DNA of 64,000 nt from JAWWPG01 sp963820035 (GTDB lineage: Bacteria > Actinomycetota > Actinomycetes > Propionibacteriales > Nocardioidaceae): positions 372,001-436,000 of the forward strand of contig CAWFYK010000005.1 of the NCBI GenBank assembly GCA_963820035.1. Direction: 5' to 3'. Each line of letters begins with the position of its first letter. Position 1 is the stretch's first letter. The position numbers and the translations under genes are program-made. Below are positions 26,971 through 35,405 of the stretch, piece after piece. The notes under the pieces are model-generated. The model was not told where the DNA came from and ran no database searches. It worked only from the letters and a program-made list of their open reading frames with translations.

Positions 26971-27144
26971 ACCTGACGTCAGGCGGCGCCTGAGCAGGTC
27001 ACTGCGTCACCACGGTTGGGGGGCGTGCGTTGATCTGCGGGGTGAAAGGCGCGGTGACGCGGCGGTTCTCGAGCTGCTCGTGTTCTCACCGCGACTCACA
27101 ACAGCGGCCACCCGCCCGACGCCGGCGCCTCCGCACGTCACCGG
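26971..27144. other. Intergenic stretch between array C and the SDR promoter
   Basis: No gene, tRNA or terminator was recognised here. The sequence is GC-rich with scattered short repeats; a 70-codon antisense frame has no ribosome site and no familiar motif. Confidence 0.45.
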
Positions 27145-27166
27145 CGATCCGAGAGTCGTGGCACCG
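27145..27166 (+). repeat. Solitary degenerate unit of the 22-bp repeat family
   Basis: CGATCCGAGAGTCGTGGCAC matches the array C unit at most positions and keeps the 22-bp length, 190 bp beyond the array. It lies just upstream of the SDR promoter region. Confidence 0.5.
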
Positions 27167-27178
27167 TGATTCGACCCC

Positions 27179-27206
27179 TTGACATCAAGTTCACTTGAGG
27201 TATGAC
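27179..27206 (+). promoter_or_regulatory. SoxR/MerR-type promoter box before the SDR gene
   Basis: TTGACA (27179-27184) overlaps the near-palindrome CATCAAGTTCACTTGAGG (27183-27200). By memory this differs at only two positions from the E. coli soxS SoxR box CCTCAAGTTAACTTGAGG and occupies the same place after the -35. MerR-family activators bind such a box in an over-long spacer. A -10 is less clear: TATGAC at 27201-27206, or one three bases further. No merR/soxR-like gene lies in the window, so the regulator would act from elsewhere. Confidence 0.55.
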
Positions 27207-27263
27207 GCTTGGGCACGTGGTGCTCATCGGCACCGCACCGTCCCCAACCTCAGGAGCACTGAT

Positions 27264-27974
27264 ATGCCTGTTGCCGTTGTCACCGGCGCCTCCCGCGGCC
27301 TCGGCCGAGCCGTTGCCCTCTCCCTTGCGGCGCGCGGTTGGGACCTCGTGGTCGATGCCCGAACCCCCACCGACCTGGAGGTCGTCGCCGCTGAGCTCGA
27401 CACTGCCGGAACGGGGAGCCTCGCCGCGATCGCCGGAAGCGTCGCTGACCCAGGACATCGCCACGACATCGCGAAGGCGACGCGTGCATTCGATGGCCTC
27501 GACCTGCTGGTGAACAACGCGAGCACCCTTGGTGCCAGCCCGCTTCCGCGACTCGCCGACTACCCCCTCGAGACGCTCCGGAAGGTCTACGACGTGAATG
27601 TGATCGCCCCGCTGGCCCTCACCCAGGACCTGTTGGCCGCCCTCCGCGCCAGTCCCCGAGGGGTCATTGTCAACGTCACGTCTGACGCCGCCGTCGAGCC
27701 GTACGACGGCTGGGGCGGCTACGGCTCCTCGAAGGCGGCGCTCGACCAGCTCACCGCGGTCCTCGCGGCTGAAGAGCCCGACCTGCACGTCTATGCGTTC
27801 GACCCGGGTGACATGCGGACGCAGATGCACCAGGACGCCTTCCCCGGCGAGGACATCTCGGATCGTCCGCCCCCCGAGGCCGTCGTACCCGCACTTCTGA
27901 GGCTGCTCGACGAGGCGCGACCGAGCGGGCGCTACCAGGCGTCCCGCCTGCTGAGCGATGTGGCAGTGGCGTGA
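27264..27974 (+). CDS. Short-chain dehydrogenase/reductase
   Basis: This 236-residue NAD(P)-dependent oxidoreductase shows the cofactor motif TGASRGLGRA near the N-terminus, the structural NNAS motif, a catalytic Ser in VNVTSDAAV and the YGSSKAALD (YxxxK) pair. The ATG at 27264 has a CAGGAG site and starts exactly at the Rossmann fold; an in-frame ATG at 27195 lies in the promoter and is rejected. Its stop overlaps the following QueA-like gene by GTGA. The upstream SoxR/MerR-type box suggests induction by redox-active compounds or electrophiles. Substrate unknown. Confidence 0.87.
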   Translation: MPVAVVTGASRGLGRAVALSLAARGWDLVVDARTPTDLEVVAAELDTAGTGSLAAIAGSVADPGHRHDIAKATRAFDGLDLLVNNASTLGASPLPRLADYPLETLRKVYDVNVIAPLALTQDLLAALRASPRGVIVNVTSDAAVEPYDGWGGYGSSKAALDQLTAVLAAEEPDLHVYAFDPGDMRTQMHQDAFPGEDISDRPPPEAVVPALLRLLDEARPSGRYQASRLLSDVAVA

Positions 27975-29026
27975 AAGCGCCGACTCTGCAGGCACCCTCG
28001 ACGCGGTTCACGCTGCCGAGCGGGAGCGAGGCGTCGGAACCGGCCGAGCGGCGGGGTCTGGCCCGCGACGGCGTCCGGCTGCTCGTCGCGCGACCCGGCG
28101 GAGTGCAGCACACCGTGTTCCGCGCCCTCTCGGACCATCTGAGCCCCGGAGATCTGCTTGTTGTCAACACCTCCGCCACCGTGCCGGCTGCTGTAGACGG
28201 CCTACGTGGCAACGGAGTCCGGAGTCCGGTGCACATCGCCTCCGGGCTGGACGACGGCACGTGGGTCGTCGAGGTCCGGCTCCCGGACAGCTCGGGGCCG
28301 CAAACCGAGCTGTCGCCCGGCGAGGTCATCGAGCTGACCGGCGTGCAACGGGTGCGCATCGAGGAGGCCTTCCCGGACAGCGGCGCAGCCGTCTCGCGGC
28401 TATGGCGAGTGACGCCGACACCCGGCCGAGACAGGCTGTCCTACCTGCTCGACCACGGCCGCCCGATCCGCTACGGCTACTTGAGCGCGAGTTGGCCGTT
28501 AGGCGACCTGCAGAACGTGTATGCCGACGAGCCCGGCAGCGCTGAGATGCCGAGTGCCGGAAGGCCCTTGTCTCGCAGGGTTCTGGTGCAGCTGATGGCA
28601 CGCGGGGTCGTGATCGCACCCCTGGTGCTGCACACCGGCGTCTCGAGCCCGGAGAAGCATGAGCCGCCGATGCCGGAGCCCTTCTCGGTCCCCCAGTCCA
28701 CCGCTGACCTGGTCAACCTGACCACAAGGGCCGGACGGCGAGTTGTTGCCGTCGGGACGACGTCGGTCCGGGCGCTCGAGAGCGCGACTGACGAGTCGGG
28801 TCGGGTCACCGCCCGACGGGGCTGGACCGACCTCGTGCTGAGCCCGGCTCGACAGGCGCGTGCCACCACCGGCCTGGTGAGCGGTCTGCACGAGCCGGAG
28901 GCGAGCCACCTGCTCCTGCTGGAAGCCGTTGCCGGGCCGGAGATCGTGGCAGCTGCATATCGGGCAGCCGTTGCGGAGCGCTACCTCTGGCACGAGTTCG
29001 GCGACTCGATGATCTTCCTGCCGTGA
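27971..29026 (+). CDS. S-adenosylmethionine:tRNA ribosyltransferase-isomerase (QueA) homologue
   Basis: This 351-residue protein has QueA-family blocks: an N-terminal DLLVVNTSATVPAA segment, SYLLDHGRPIRYGYL in the middle, and TTSVRALES then FGDSMIFLP at the C-terminus. QueA transfers ribosyl from SAM to 7-aminomethyl-deazaguanine in tRNA. The usual partners (tgt, queC-F) are absent here, and many actinobacterial homologues are orphans, so the substrate may differ. It is translationally coupled to the SDR by GTGA and would share its predicted regulation. It ends 10 bp before a convergent gene. Confidence 0.8.
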   Translation: MKAPTLQAPSTRFTLPSGSEASEPAERRGLARDGVRLLVARPGGVQHTVFRALSDHLSPGDLLVVNTSATVPAAVDGLRGNGVRSPVHIASGLDDGTWVVEVRLPDSSGPQTELSPGEVIELTGVQRVRIEEAFPDSGAAVSRLWRVTPTPGRDRLSYLLDHGRPIRYGYLSASWPLGDLQNVYADEPGSAEMPSAGRPLSRRVLVQLMARGVVIAPLVLHTGVSSPEKHEPPMPEPFSVPQSTADLVNLTTRAGRRVVAVGTTSVRALESATDESGRVTARRGWTDLVLSPARQARATTGLVSGLHEPEASHLLLLEAVAGPEIVAAAYRAAVAERYLWHEFGDSMIFLP

Positions 29027-29036
29027 GGCTCCCTGC

Positions 29037-30053
29037 TCAGGTCGCGCCGAGACCGGGGAACACCTGTGGCTCGGCCCCCCACTCGACCCGCCGCACCGCA
29101 CACGCCACCAGGGTGGTGCTGACGAGCTCCCGGCCGCCCCCCGTCATCGTCGCGATCGCGCGGGCGTAGACGACGGCGCAACGACCCTCGATGTCCCGGG
29201 CCAGCCGGACCGCACTGGCCGCGCCGGCGACGGGGGCGCCGGTGTCGTAGGCCGCCTCAGCAGCGACCGGCTTCTCGCCCCCCTGGGTGATCAGCCTCAT
29301 CAGCGTGTCGCGCCTGCTCCGGTGTGCGTCGTACGACGTCACGGCGGCCGAGGCGACCGGGTTGTCGGAGACGCCGGCGGACATCGCTCCAGCGATCTGG
29401 CCATAGCCGAAGACCGCGGCGTGCTCCGCGGCAAGACACGGCTGGAGACCCGCCACGTGCTCGACGGCGGGCGGCACGCTCACCGCGGAGACCGGCCGCT
29501 GCGGTGCCCAAGCGTGCACGGTGACGGCGTGCGCCGCTGCCAGCGAGCCGAACAGCTCGGCGAGCAGGCCGGACGTCGCGACCTGGCAGTCCGCCTCGCG
29601 CCGCTGCCACGTCCGGCTGGCGAGGTCGGCGGTCGCCGCGGGCAGATCGGCGACGTGCAAGGGCACCCGCGGGCTGATGCGGGTGGCCGGGGGTTTGAGA
29701 TCGGTGAGCGACGCTCGGAGCCGGGCCACCCGAAGCTGTTGCTGGGTGACGAGCAGCGCCAGCTCAGTGCGTTTGGCCGGGAAGCGCCGGCTGGCCGTCG
29801 TAGCGAAGTTGAGCAGCTGCTCCTCTGACCGGATCGCCAACGTCAGCAGCCGGATGTCGTTGTCCAAGGCGCTCGTCGTGCCAACCGACGTCCACGAGGG
29901 CGACGGTGAGACGGCCGACCCCGGACCCCCGCGACGCGAGGTGCCGCACCCTCCCACGACGAAGGACGCGGCCGCAACAGCGGCTCCCCGAAGCAGCGTC
30001 CGACGGCTCGGCAGGGACCCCTGTGAGTCGGAGACGCGCGGTGTGTCCCTCAC
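29037..30053 (-). CDS. Exported ferritin-like (DUF4439-type) lipoprotein
   Basis: This 338-residue protein has a twin-arginine-like signal (SRRTLLRGAAVAAASFVVGG) with lipobox Cys near residue 36, then a low-complexity linker and an all-helical domain. The last about 140 residues contain the ferritin-like pattern (LAAEHAAVFGYGQIAG, YDAHRSRRDTLMRL). Proteins of this type commonly neighbour rimP-nusA in Actinobacteria, as here. Metal binding is plausible from E/H residues but unproven. It is divergent from rimP. Confidence 0.72.
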   Translation of the reverse strand: MRDTPRVSDSQGSLPSRRTLLRGAAVAAASFVVGGCGTSRRGGPGSAVSPSPSWTSVGTTSALDNDIRLLTLAIRSEEQLLNFATTASRRFPAKRTELALLVTQQQLRVARLRASLTDLKPPATRISPRVPLHVADLPAATADLASRTWQRREADCQVATSGLLAELFGSLAAAHAVTVHAWAPQRPVSAVSVPPAVEHVAGLQPCLAAEHAAVFGYGQIAGAMSAGVSDNPVASAAVTSYDAHRSRRDTLMRLITQGGEKPVAAEAAYDTGAPVAGAASAVRLARDIEGRCAVVYARAIATMTGGGRELVSTTLVACAVRRVEWGAEPQVFPGLGAT

Positions 30054-30190
30054 CTGTGAGACCGTACCCGACCGTGGCGCTGGAACCCGTTGTCGGCCGC
30101 TACCCTGGTAATTCTAGAAACGGCACAACCGAGCACCAGCATCCGAGAACCAGCACAGCCGACGACAACACAACATGGAGAGGACTTCCC

Positions 30191-30670
30191 GTGACCGGTC
30201 ACCAGCCGACAGAAGCACTCCTCGAGGTGTTGCGGCAGCCCCTGGCCACCAGTGGGCTCGACGTCGAGGCGGTCGAGATCTCGACGGCCGGACGCCGTCG
30301 CGTGGTCCGGGTCCTGGTCGACAAGGATGGCGGAGTCACCCTCGACGACCTCGCGGCCGCGACGACGCTGGTCGGCGACAGCCTGGACGACACCGACGTC
30401 ATCGGTGACAGGCCCTACACGCTCGAGGTCACCTCACCCGGCACCGACCGCCCGCTCAGTGCCCCACGCCACTGGCGTCGTAACGTGGACCGCCTGGTCC
30501 GGGTGACGCGAAGCGACGGCTCCCAGCTCACGGGTCGCATCGTCGGGGCGGGCGACGAGTCCGCGACTGTCGACGTCCAAGGGACGATCACCACGATCGA
30601 CTACAGCGACGTCGCGTCCGCGCGCATCGAGGTCGAGTTCAACCGTCCTCGACATTCCGAGAAGGGGTAG
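30191..30670 (+). CDS. rimP: Ribosome maturation factor RimP
   Basis: This 159-residue cytosolic factor assists 30S subunit assembly. It shows the N-terminal alpha-beta domain with VVRVLVDKDGGVTLDDLA and the LEVTSPGTDRPLSAPRHW motif, followed by an SH3-like C-terminal domain. The GTG at 30191 follows GGAGAGG by seven bases; the frame is open further upstream but without family similarity. It starts the conserved rimP-nusA-ylxR-infB-rbfA-truB series and precedes nusA by three bases. TACCCT near 30101 may be its -10. Confidence 0.92.
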   Translation: MTGHQPTEALLEVLRQPLATSGLDVEAVEISTAGRRRVVRVLVDKDGGVTLDDLAAATTLVGDSLDDTDVIGDRPYTLEVTSPGTDRPLSAPRHWRRNVDRLVRVTRSDGSQLTGRIVGAGDESATVDVQGTITTIDYSDVASARIEVEFNRPRHSEKG

Positions 30671-30673
30671 CCC

Positions 30674-31762
30674 ATGGACATCGACATGGCGGTCCTGCGA
30701 TCGCTCGAGCGCGAACGGGAGATCTCGTTCGAGGTCCTCGTCGACGCGATCGAGCAGTCGCTGCTGGTGGCCTACCACCGGACCCCTGGCGCGCACGAGG
30801 ACGCACGTGCCGAGCTGGACCGGAAATCGGGCCATGTCACGGTGTGGGTCCGCGAACGCGACGACGAGGGCGAGATCAGCCGCGAGTGGGACGACACCCC
30901 CGAGGGTTTCGGCCGGATCGCCGCGACCACGGCGAAGCAGGTGATCCTGCAGCGGCTGCGGGACGCCGAGGACGACCTACGGTTCGGCGAGTTCTCCGGC
31001 AAGGAGGGCGACGTCGTGTCCGGCGTGGTGCAGCAGGGCCGCGACCCTGCGATGGTGTTCGTCGATCTCGGCAAGGTCGAGGCCATCCTGCCGGCGGCGG
31101 AGCGGGTCCCCGGCGAGAAGTACGACCACGGCGAGCGCATCCGCTGTCTCGTGGTGACCGTCCGCAAGGGCCCGAAAGGCCCGCAGATCATGGTGTCGCG
31201 GTCTCACCCCAACCTGGTCAAGAAACTCTTCGCCCTCGAGGTGCCGGAGATCGCCGACGGCACCGTGGAGATCTGCGGGATCGCCCGCGAGGCCGGCCAT
31301 CGCACGAAGGTCGCGGTGCGGAGCCACGTCCCCGGCGTCAACCCGAAGGGCTCCTGCATCGGGCCGATGGGCCAGCGGGTGCGCAACGTGATGACGGAGC
31401 TCCACGGAGAGAAGATCGACATCGTCGACTGGTCCGAGGACCCGGCCGAGATGATCGGCCACGCACTGTCCCCGGCGCACGTGCTGTCGGTCGAGATCGT
31501 GGACGAGGCCGCCCGGTCGGCCAGGGTTGTCGTACCCGACTACCAGCTGTCGCTCGCGATCGGCAAAGAGGGGCAGAACGCCCGGCTGGCCGCCCGGATG
31601 ACCGGATGGCGCATCGACATCCGCTCCGACACCGCGCCTGCCCCGGAGACCGGCAACGCAGAGCGGACCGAGTCGGTCGCCGACCTCGACCCAGATGCCG
31701 GTACGCCGGACAATGCGTCCGTGAGGGCGGACGACGTCGCCCCCGGCCTGCCAGGAGCCTGA
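30674..31762 (+). CDS. nusA: Transcription termination/antitermination factor NusA
   Basis: This 362-residue RNA polymerase-binding protein has an N-terminal polymerase-binding domain (residues 1-125), an S1 domain (VVSGVVQQGRDPAMVFVDLG), and two KH domains (VRSHVPGVNPKGSCIGPMGQRVRNVM and the later QLSLAIGKEGQNARLAA). As in other Actinobacteria, it lacks the extra C-terminal acidic repeats. It starts three bases after rimP with AGAAGGGG before the ATG. The C-terminal 40 residues are low-complexity. A repeat-rich leader of ylxR follows. Confidence 0.95.
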   Translation: MDIDMAVLRSLEREREISFEVLVDAIEQSLLVAYHRTPGAHEDARAELDRKSGHVTVWVRERDDEGEISREWDDTPEGFGRIAATTAKQVILQRLRDAEDDLRFGEFSGKEGDVVSGVVQQGRDPAMVFVDLGKVEAILPAAERVPGEKYDHGERIRCLVVTVRKGPKGPQIMVSRSHPNLVKKLFALEVPEIADGTVEICGIAREAGHRTKVAVRSHVPGVNPKGSCIGPMGQRVRNVMTELHGEKIDIVDWSEDPAEMIGHALSPAHVLSVEIVDEAARSARVVVPDYQLSLAIGKEGQNARLAARMTGWRIDIRSDTAPAPETGNAERTESVADLDPDAGTPDNASVRADDVAPGLPGA

Positions 31763-31821
31763 CTGGTTCGTGGCGGCGACGGCCGGAGGCCGCGATGCGA
31801 AGGTCCTCGGAAGCCGGAAGG

Positions 31822-32009
31822 CTGTCGCGTTGATGAGCGTTGCCACTCCGGTCGGCGCCACTCCGGTCCGCAGACGCTGCGCGGGCGAGATTCCAGGATG
31901 CCTCCGGAGACGGTAGACTGTATCGTTGATGAGCGTTGCCACTCCGGTCCGCAGACGCCCCGCGGGCGAGATTCCAGGATGCCTCCGGAGACGGTAGACT
32001 GTATCGTTG
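31822..32009 (+). repeat. Tandemly multiplied ylxR promoter/start segment (81-bp unit)
   Basis: The ylxR start ATGAGCGTTGCCACTCCGGT occurs three times, at 31833, 31929 and 32010. Copies two and three are 81 bp apart; copy one is 96 bp from copy two because of an internal 15-bp duplication. The segment just before copy one also resembles the unit, as a degenerate fourth copy. Each unit includes TAGACT (31995-32000 for the last), a good -10 box. The two upstream starts read into TAG after 23-28 codons, in frame with the real gene, so they are mini-ORFs repeating its N-terminus. Confidence 0.85.
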
Positions 32010-32339
32010 ATGAGCGTTGCCACTCCGGTCCGCACCTGCGTTGGGTGCCGGGAGAGGGCGGCGAAGTCCGATCTGGTGCGGGTGGTCGTCCATGTTGCGG
32101 GTCCTCAGCGGTCCGTTGTCGTCGACGCACACGGCACCAGGCAGGGCAGGGGTGCGCACCTGCACCCCACGATTACGTGTCTCGATCTCGCCGATCGCAG
32201 GCGGGCGTTCCCGAGGGCCTTCCGGCTCGAAGGGCCGCTCGACACCACTGCGGTGAGAGCGTGGTTGCAGACACACCGGCCGGACTCACCCGAGAACGCG
32301 CCGTCAGACAACTCACGAAAGCGGAGCAGCGGCTCATGA
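32010..32339 (+). CDS. ylxR: YlxR-family RNA-binding protein
   Basis: This 109-residue protein belongs to the YlxR (DUF448) family encoded between nusA and infB in most bacteria; it binds RNA and in some species RNase P. The family block RTCVGCRERAAKSDLVRVV is at the N-terminus, followed by GRGAHLHP and the helical ADRRRAFPRAFRL. The ATG at 32010 follows TAGACT by nine bases, so the mRNA may be nearly leaderless; TTG at 32007 is an alternative start. Two upstream mini-ORFs copy its first seven or eight codons. Confidence 0.88.
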   Translation: MSVATPVRTCVGCRERAAKSDLVRVVVHVAGPQRSVVVDAHGTRQGRGAHLHPTITCLDLADRRRAFPRAFRLEGPLDTTAVRAWLQTHRPDSPENAPSDNSRKRSSGS

Positions 32340-32427
32340 CATCTCGATGAGACTCATGCGATGAGCACGCCCACTAGCTGACGGTCCGTCTCCCTTCTTG
32401 GGGTTCGGACCACCGAGAAGGAGAATT

Positions 32428-35346
32428 GTGGCAGGAAAGGCCAGAGTCCACGAGCTCGCCAAGGACTTCGGAGTGCCGAGCAAGAACGTGCTCGAAGCTC
32501 TCAAGGAGATGGGGGAGTTCGTCAAGTCAGCGTCGTCGACGGTCGAGGCACCAGTGGTGCGTCGCCTCGAGGAGCTGAAGGGTGACGAATGGAAGGCGGC
32601 GGCACAGGCCAAGGCCGACCGAGCCGCCAAAGCAGCAGCCAAGAAGGCTGCCAAAACCGCCGCAGCAGCCGGCACCGCCGAGTCGGCGGCACCGGCCGGT
32701 GAGTCGGCGCCGGTAGCCGCTCAGGCGGCGACCACGGTCGGGTCCGCTCCGGCGGCCCGCGCGGAGTCGCCCAACGGCGGTACAGGCAACGGCAGTACAG
32801 GCAACGGCAGGGCAGCCAACGGCAGCGCCGTGGCGCCCGCGCCTGCGGTCGAGACTCCGGTCGAGTCCACCCCGACCCCGACCCCGGCACCTGTCGAGCA
32901 GACCGCACCGGAGCAGCCCGCCGCCGCGGTGGAGACTCCGGCCGCGCCCGCAGCACCGGCCGAGCCGGCAGCCGGGTCCGGCGACGCGGGAGGCTCAGCC
33001 ACGCCGTCCGCCGTACCACGCCCGCCGACCCCGAAGCCGAGCGGACCGCGTCCGGGCAACAACCCGTTCTCGTCGACGCAGGGCATGCAGCGCTCCCGCC
33101 GTCCCGACGGTGGGCAGCCGACCGCTCCCGCCGGGCGTCCCGGTGAGTCCCGAGCGCCTCGCCCTGGTGGCGTCCCTGGCGCACCGCGTCCCAACCCCGC
33201 CATGATGCCCAAGCAGTCGAGCGGTGTCGGGGCACCCCCGACCCGTGGCCGCGGCGCCCCGACCGGTCCCGGCAACAGGTCAGCCGGCGGCCCGGGTGCA
33301 CCTCGGACCGGAGCACCGGCCCGCGGTGGCAACCAACGGTCCGGGGGTGGCTACGCAGGAGGCGGCCTGCCCGCGCAAGGCAGCGGCCGGCCGCCAGCCA
33401 ACCGAGGCTCACGAGGCACCACCCAAGGCGCCTTCGGGCGACCCGGTGGGCCGTCGAGGCGCGGCCGCAAGTCGAAGCGGGCCCGCCGCCAGGAGTTCGA
33501 GCAGATGCAGGCACCCGCCGTCGGCGGCGTCCGGGTCCGCAAGGGCGACGGCGAGACCGTCCGGCTGTCCCGCGGCGCCTCACTCACCGACTTCGCGGAG
33601 AAGGTGGGCGTCGACGCCGCCTCGCTCGTCCAGGTGCTCTTCCACCTCGGCGAGATGGTGACGGCGACCCAGTCCGTCAACGACGAGACGCTGCAGATCC
33701 TCGGCACCGAGCTCAACTACAACATCGAGGTCGTGTCCCCCGAGGACGAGGACAAGGAGCTGCTCGACTCGTTCCACATCGAGTTCGGCGAGGACGAGGG
33801 AGGCGAGGAGGCGCTCATCGCGCGCCCGCCCGTCGTCACCGTCATGGGCCACGTCGACCACGGAAAGACCAAGCTCCTCGATGCCATCCGCGACACCAAC
33901 GTGGTGTCCCGGGAGGCTGGCGGGATCACCCAGCACATCGGTGCCTACCAGGTGGCCACGGAGGTGGACGGTGAGGAGCGCAAGCTCACCTTCATCGATA
34001 CCCCCGGCCACGAGGCCTTCACGGCCATGCGGATGCGCGGCGCGCAGGCGACCGACATCGCCGTCCTGGTGGTGGCGGCCGACGATGGGGTGATGCCCCA
34101 GACGATCGAGGCGCTCAACCACGCAAAGGCCGCCGATGTGCCGATCGTGGTGGCGGTGAACAAGATCGACAAGGAGGACGCCGACCCGGCGAAGGTGCGC
34201 GGCCAGCTCACCGAATACGGTCTGGTGCCCGAGGAGTACGGCGGCGACACGATGTTCGTCGACGTGTCGGCGAAGTCGATGCTCAACATCGACAAGCTTC
34301 TCGAGTCGCTGGTCCTGACGGCCGACGCCGCCCTCGACCTGCGGGCCAACCCCGACCAGGACGCCCAGGGTCTCGTCATCGAGGCGCACCTCGACCGCGG
34401 ACGCGGTCCGGTCGCCACCGTGCTGGTTCAGCGCGGCACGCTCCACGTCGGTGACTCGATCGTCGCCGGCCCCGCCTACGGGCGGGTGCGAGCCATGCTC
34501 GACGAGCGCGGCGACCCGGTCGACGAGGCGCCTCCCAGCCGCCCCGTCATGGTTCTCGGCCTCACCGCTGTTCCCGGCGCCGGCGACAACTTCCTGGTCG
34601 TCACCGACGACCGGGTGGCCCGGCAGATCGCCGAGAAGCGTGATGCCCGCGAACGCGCGGCCATGCTCGCCAAGAGCACCGGCCGCCGTACCCTCGAGGA
34701 CTTCCTCTCCAGCATGGAGAAGGGCGAGAGCGAAGAGCTCCTGCTGATCCTCAAGGGCGACGGTTCCGGCTCGGTGGAGGCGCTCGAGGACGCGTTGGCC
34801 AAGATCGATGTCGGCGACGACGTTCGGCTGCGGGTGATCGACCGTGGAGTCGGCGCGATCACGGAGACGAACGTGATGCTCGCTGCCGCGTCCAACGCGG
34901 TCATCATCGGCTTCAACGTCAGGCCCCAGGGCAAGGCGACCGAGGTGGCCGACCGTGAAGGCGTCGACATCAGGTACTACACGGTGATCTACCAGGCGAT
35001 CGACGAGATCGAGGCCGCCCTTCGCGGCATGCTGAAGCCCATCTACGAAGAGGCTGCGCTCGGCGCCGCCGAGATCCGCGAGGTCTTCCGCTCGTCGAAG
35101 ATCGGCAACATCGCCGGCTGCATGGTGACGTCCGGCACGATCCGACGCAACTCGAAGGCTCGCCTGGTGCGAGACGGCGTGGTTGTCGCGGACAACCTCG
35201 ATATCTCGTCGCTCAAGCGCGGCAAGGACGACGCCACCGAGGTCCGCGAGGGCTTCGAGTGTGGTCTGACGCTCGGGGGCTTCAACGACATCAAGATCGG
35301 TGATGTCGTCGAGACGTTCGAGATGCGGGAAGTGGCGCGGGCCTGA
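32428..35346 (+). CDS. infB: Translation initiation factor IF-2
   Basis: This 972-residue GTPase places initiator tRNA on the 30S subunit. The N-terminal IF2_N helix domain (VHELAKDFGVPSKNVLEAL) is followed by a roughly 330-residue Ala/Pro/Gly-rich linker, typical of Actinobacteria. A second IF2_N-like segment lies near residues 375-430, then the G domain with GHVDHGKT at about residue 474, DTPGHEAF and NKIDKED, then domains II-IV. The GTG at 32428 has a strong AAGGAG site. It sits between ylxR and rbfA in the conserved order. Confidence 0.96.
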   Translation: MAGKARVHELAKDFGVPSKNVLEALKEMGEFVKSASSTVEAPVVRRLEELKGDEWKAAAQAKADRAAKAAAKKAAKTAAAAGTAESAAPAGESAPVAAQAATTVGSAPAARAESPNGGTGNGSTGNGRAANGSAVAPAPAVETPVESTPTPTPAPVEQTAPEQPAAAVETPAAPAAPAEPAAGSGDAGGSATPSAVPRPPTPKPSGPRPGNNPFSSTQGMQRSRRPDGGQPTAPAGRPGESRAPRPGGVPGAPRPNPAMMPKQSSGVGAPPTRGRGAPTGPGNRSAGGPGAPRTGAPARGGNQRSGGGYAGGGLPAQGSGRPPANRGSRGTTQGAFGRPGGPSRRGRKSKRARRQEFEQMQAPAVGGVRVRKGDGETVRLSRGASLTDFAEKVGVDAASLVQVLFHLGEMVTATQSVNDETLQILGTELNYNIEVVSPEDEDKELLDSFHIEFGEDEGGEEALIARPPVVTVMGHVDHGKTKLLDAIRDTNVVSREAGGITQHIGAYQVATEVDGEERKLTFIDTPGHEAFTAMRMRGAQATDIAVLVVAADDGVMPQTIEALNHAKAADVPIVVAVNKIDKEDADPAKVRGQLTEYGLVPEEYGGDTMFVDVSAKSMLNIDKLLESLVLTADAALDLRANPDQDAQGLVIEAHLDRGRGPVATVLVQRGTLHVGDSIVAGPAYGRVRAMLDERGDPVDEAPPSRPVMVLGLTAVPGAGDNFLVVTDDRVARQIAEKRDARERAAMLAKSTGRRTLEDFLSSMEKGESEELLLILKGDGSGSVEALEDALAKIDVGDDVRLRVIDRGVGAITETNVMLAAASNAVIIGFNVRPQGKATEVADREGVDIRYYTVIYQAIDEIEAALRGMLKPIYEEAALGAAEIREVFRSSKIGNIAGCMVTSGTIRRNSKARLVRDGVVVADNLDISSLKRGKDDATEVREGFECGLTLGGFNDIKIGDVVETFEMREVARA

Positions 35347-35405
35347 CCGAGGGTCGTCAATGCCGGTACGTCGTCAGATCGGTCTAGTGAGAAGGGAAGC
35401 CCGCC

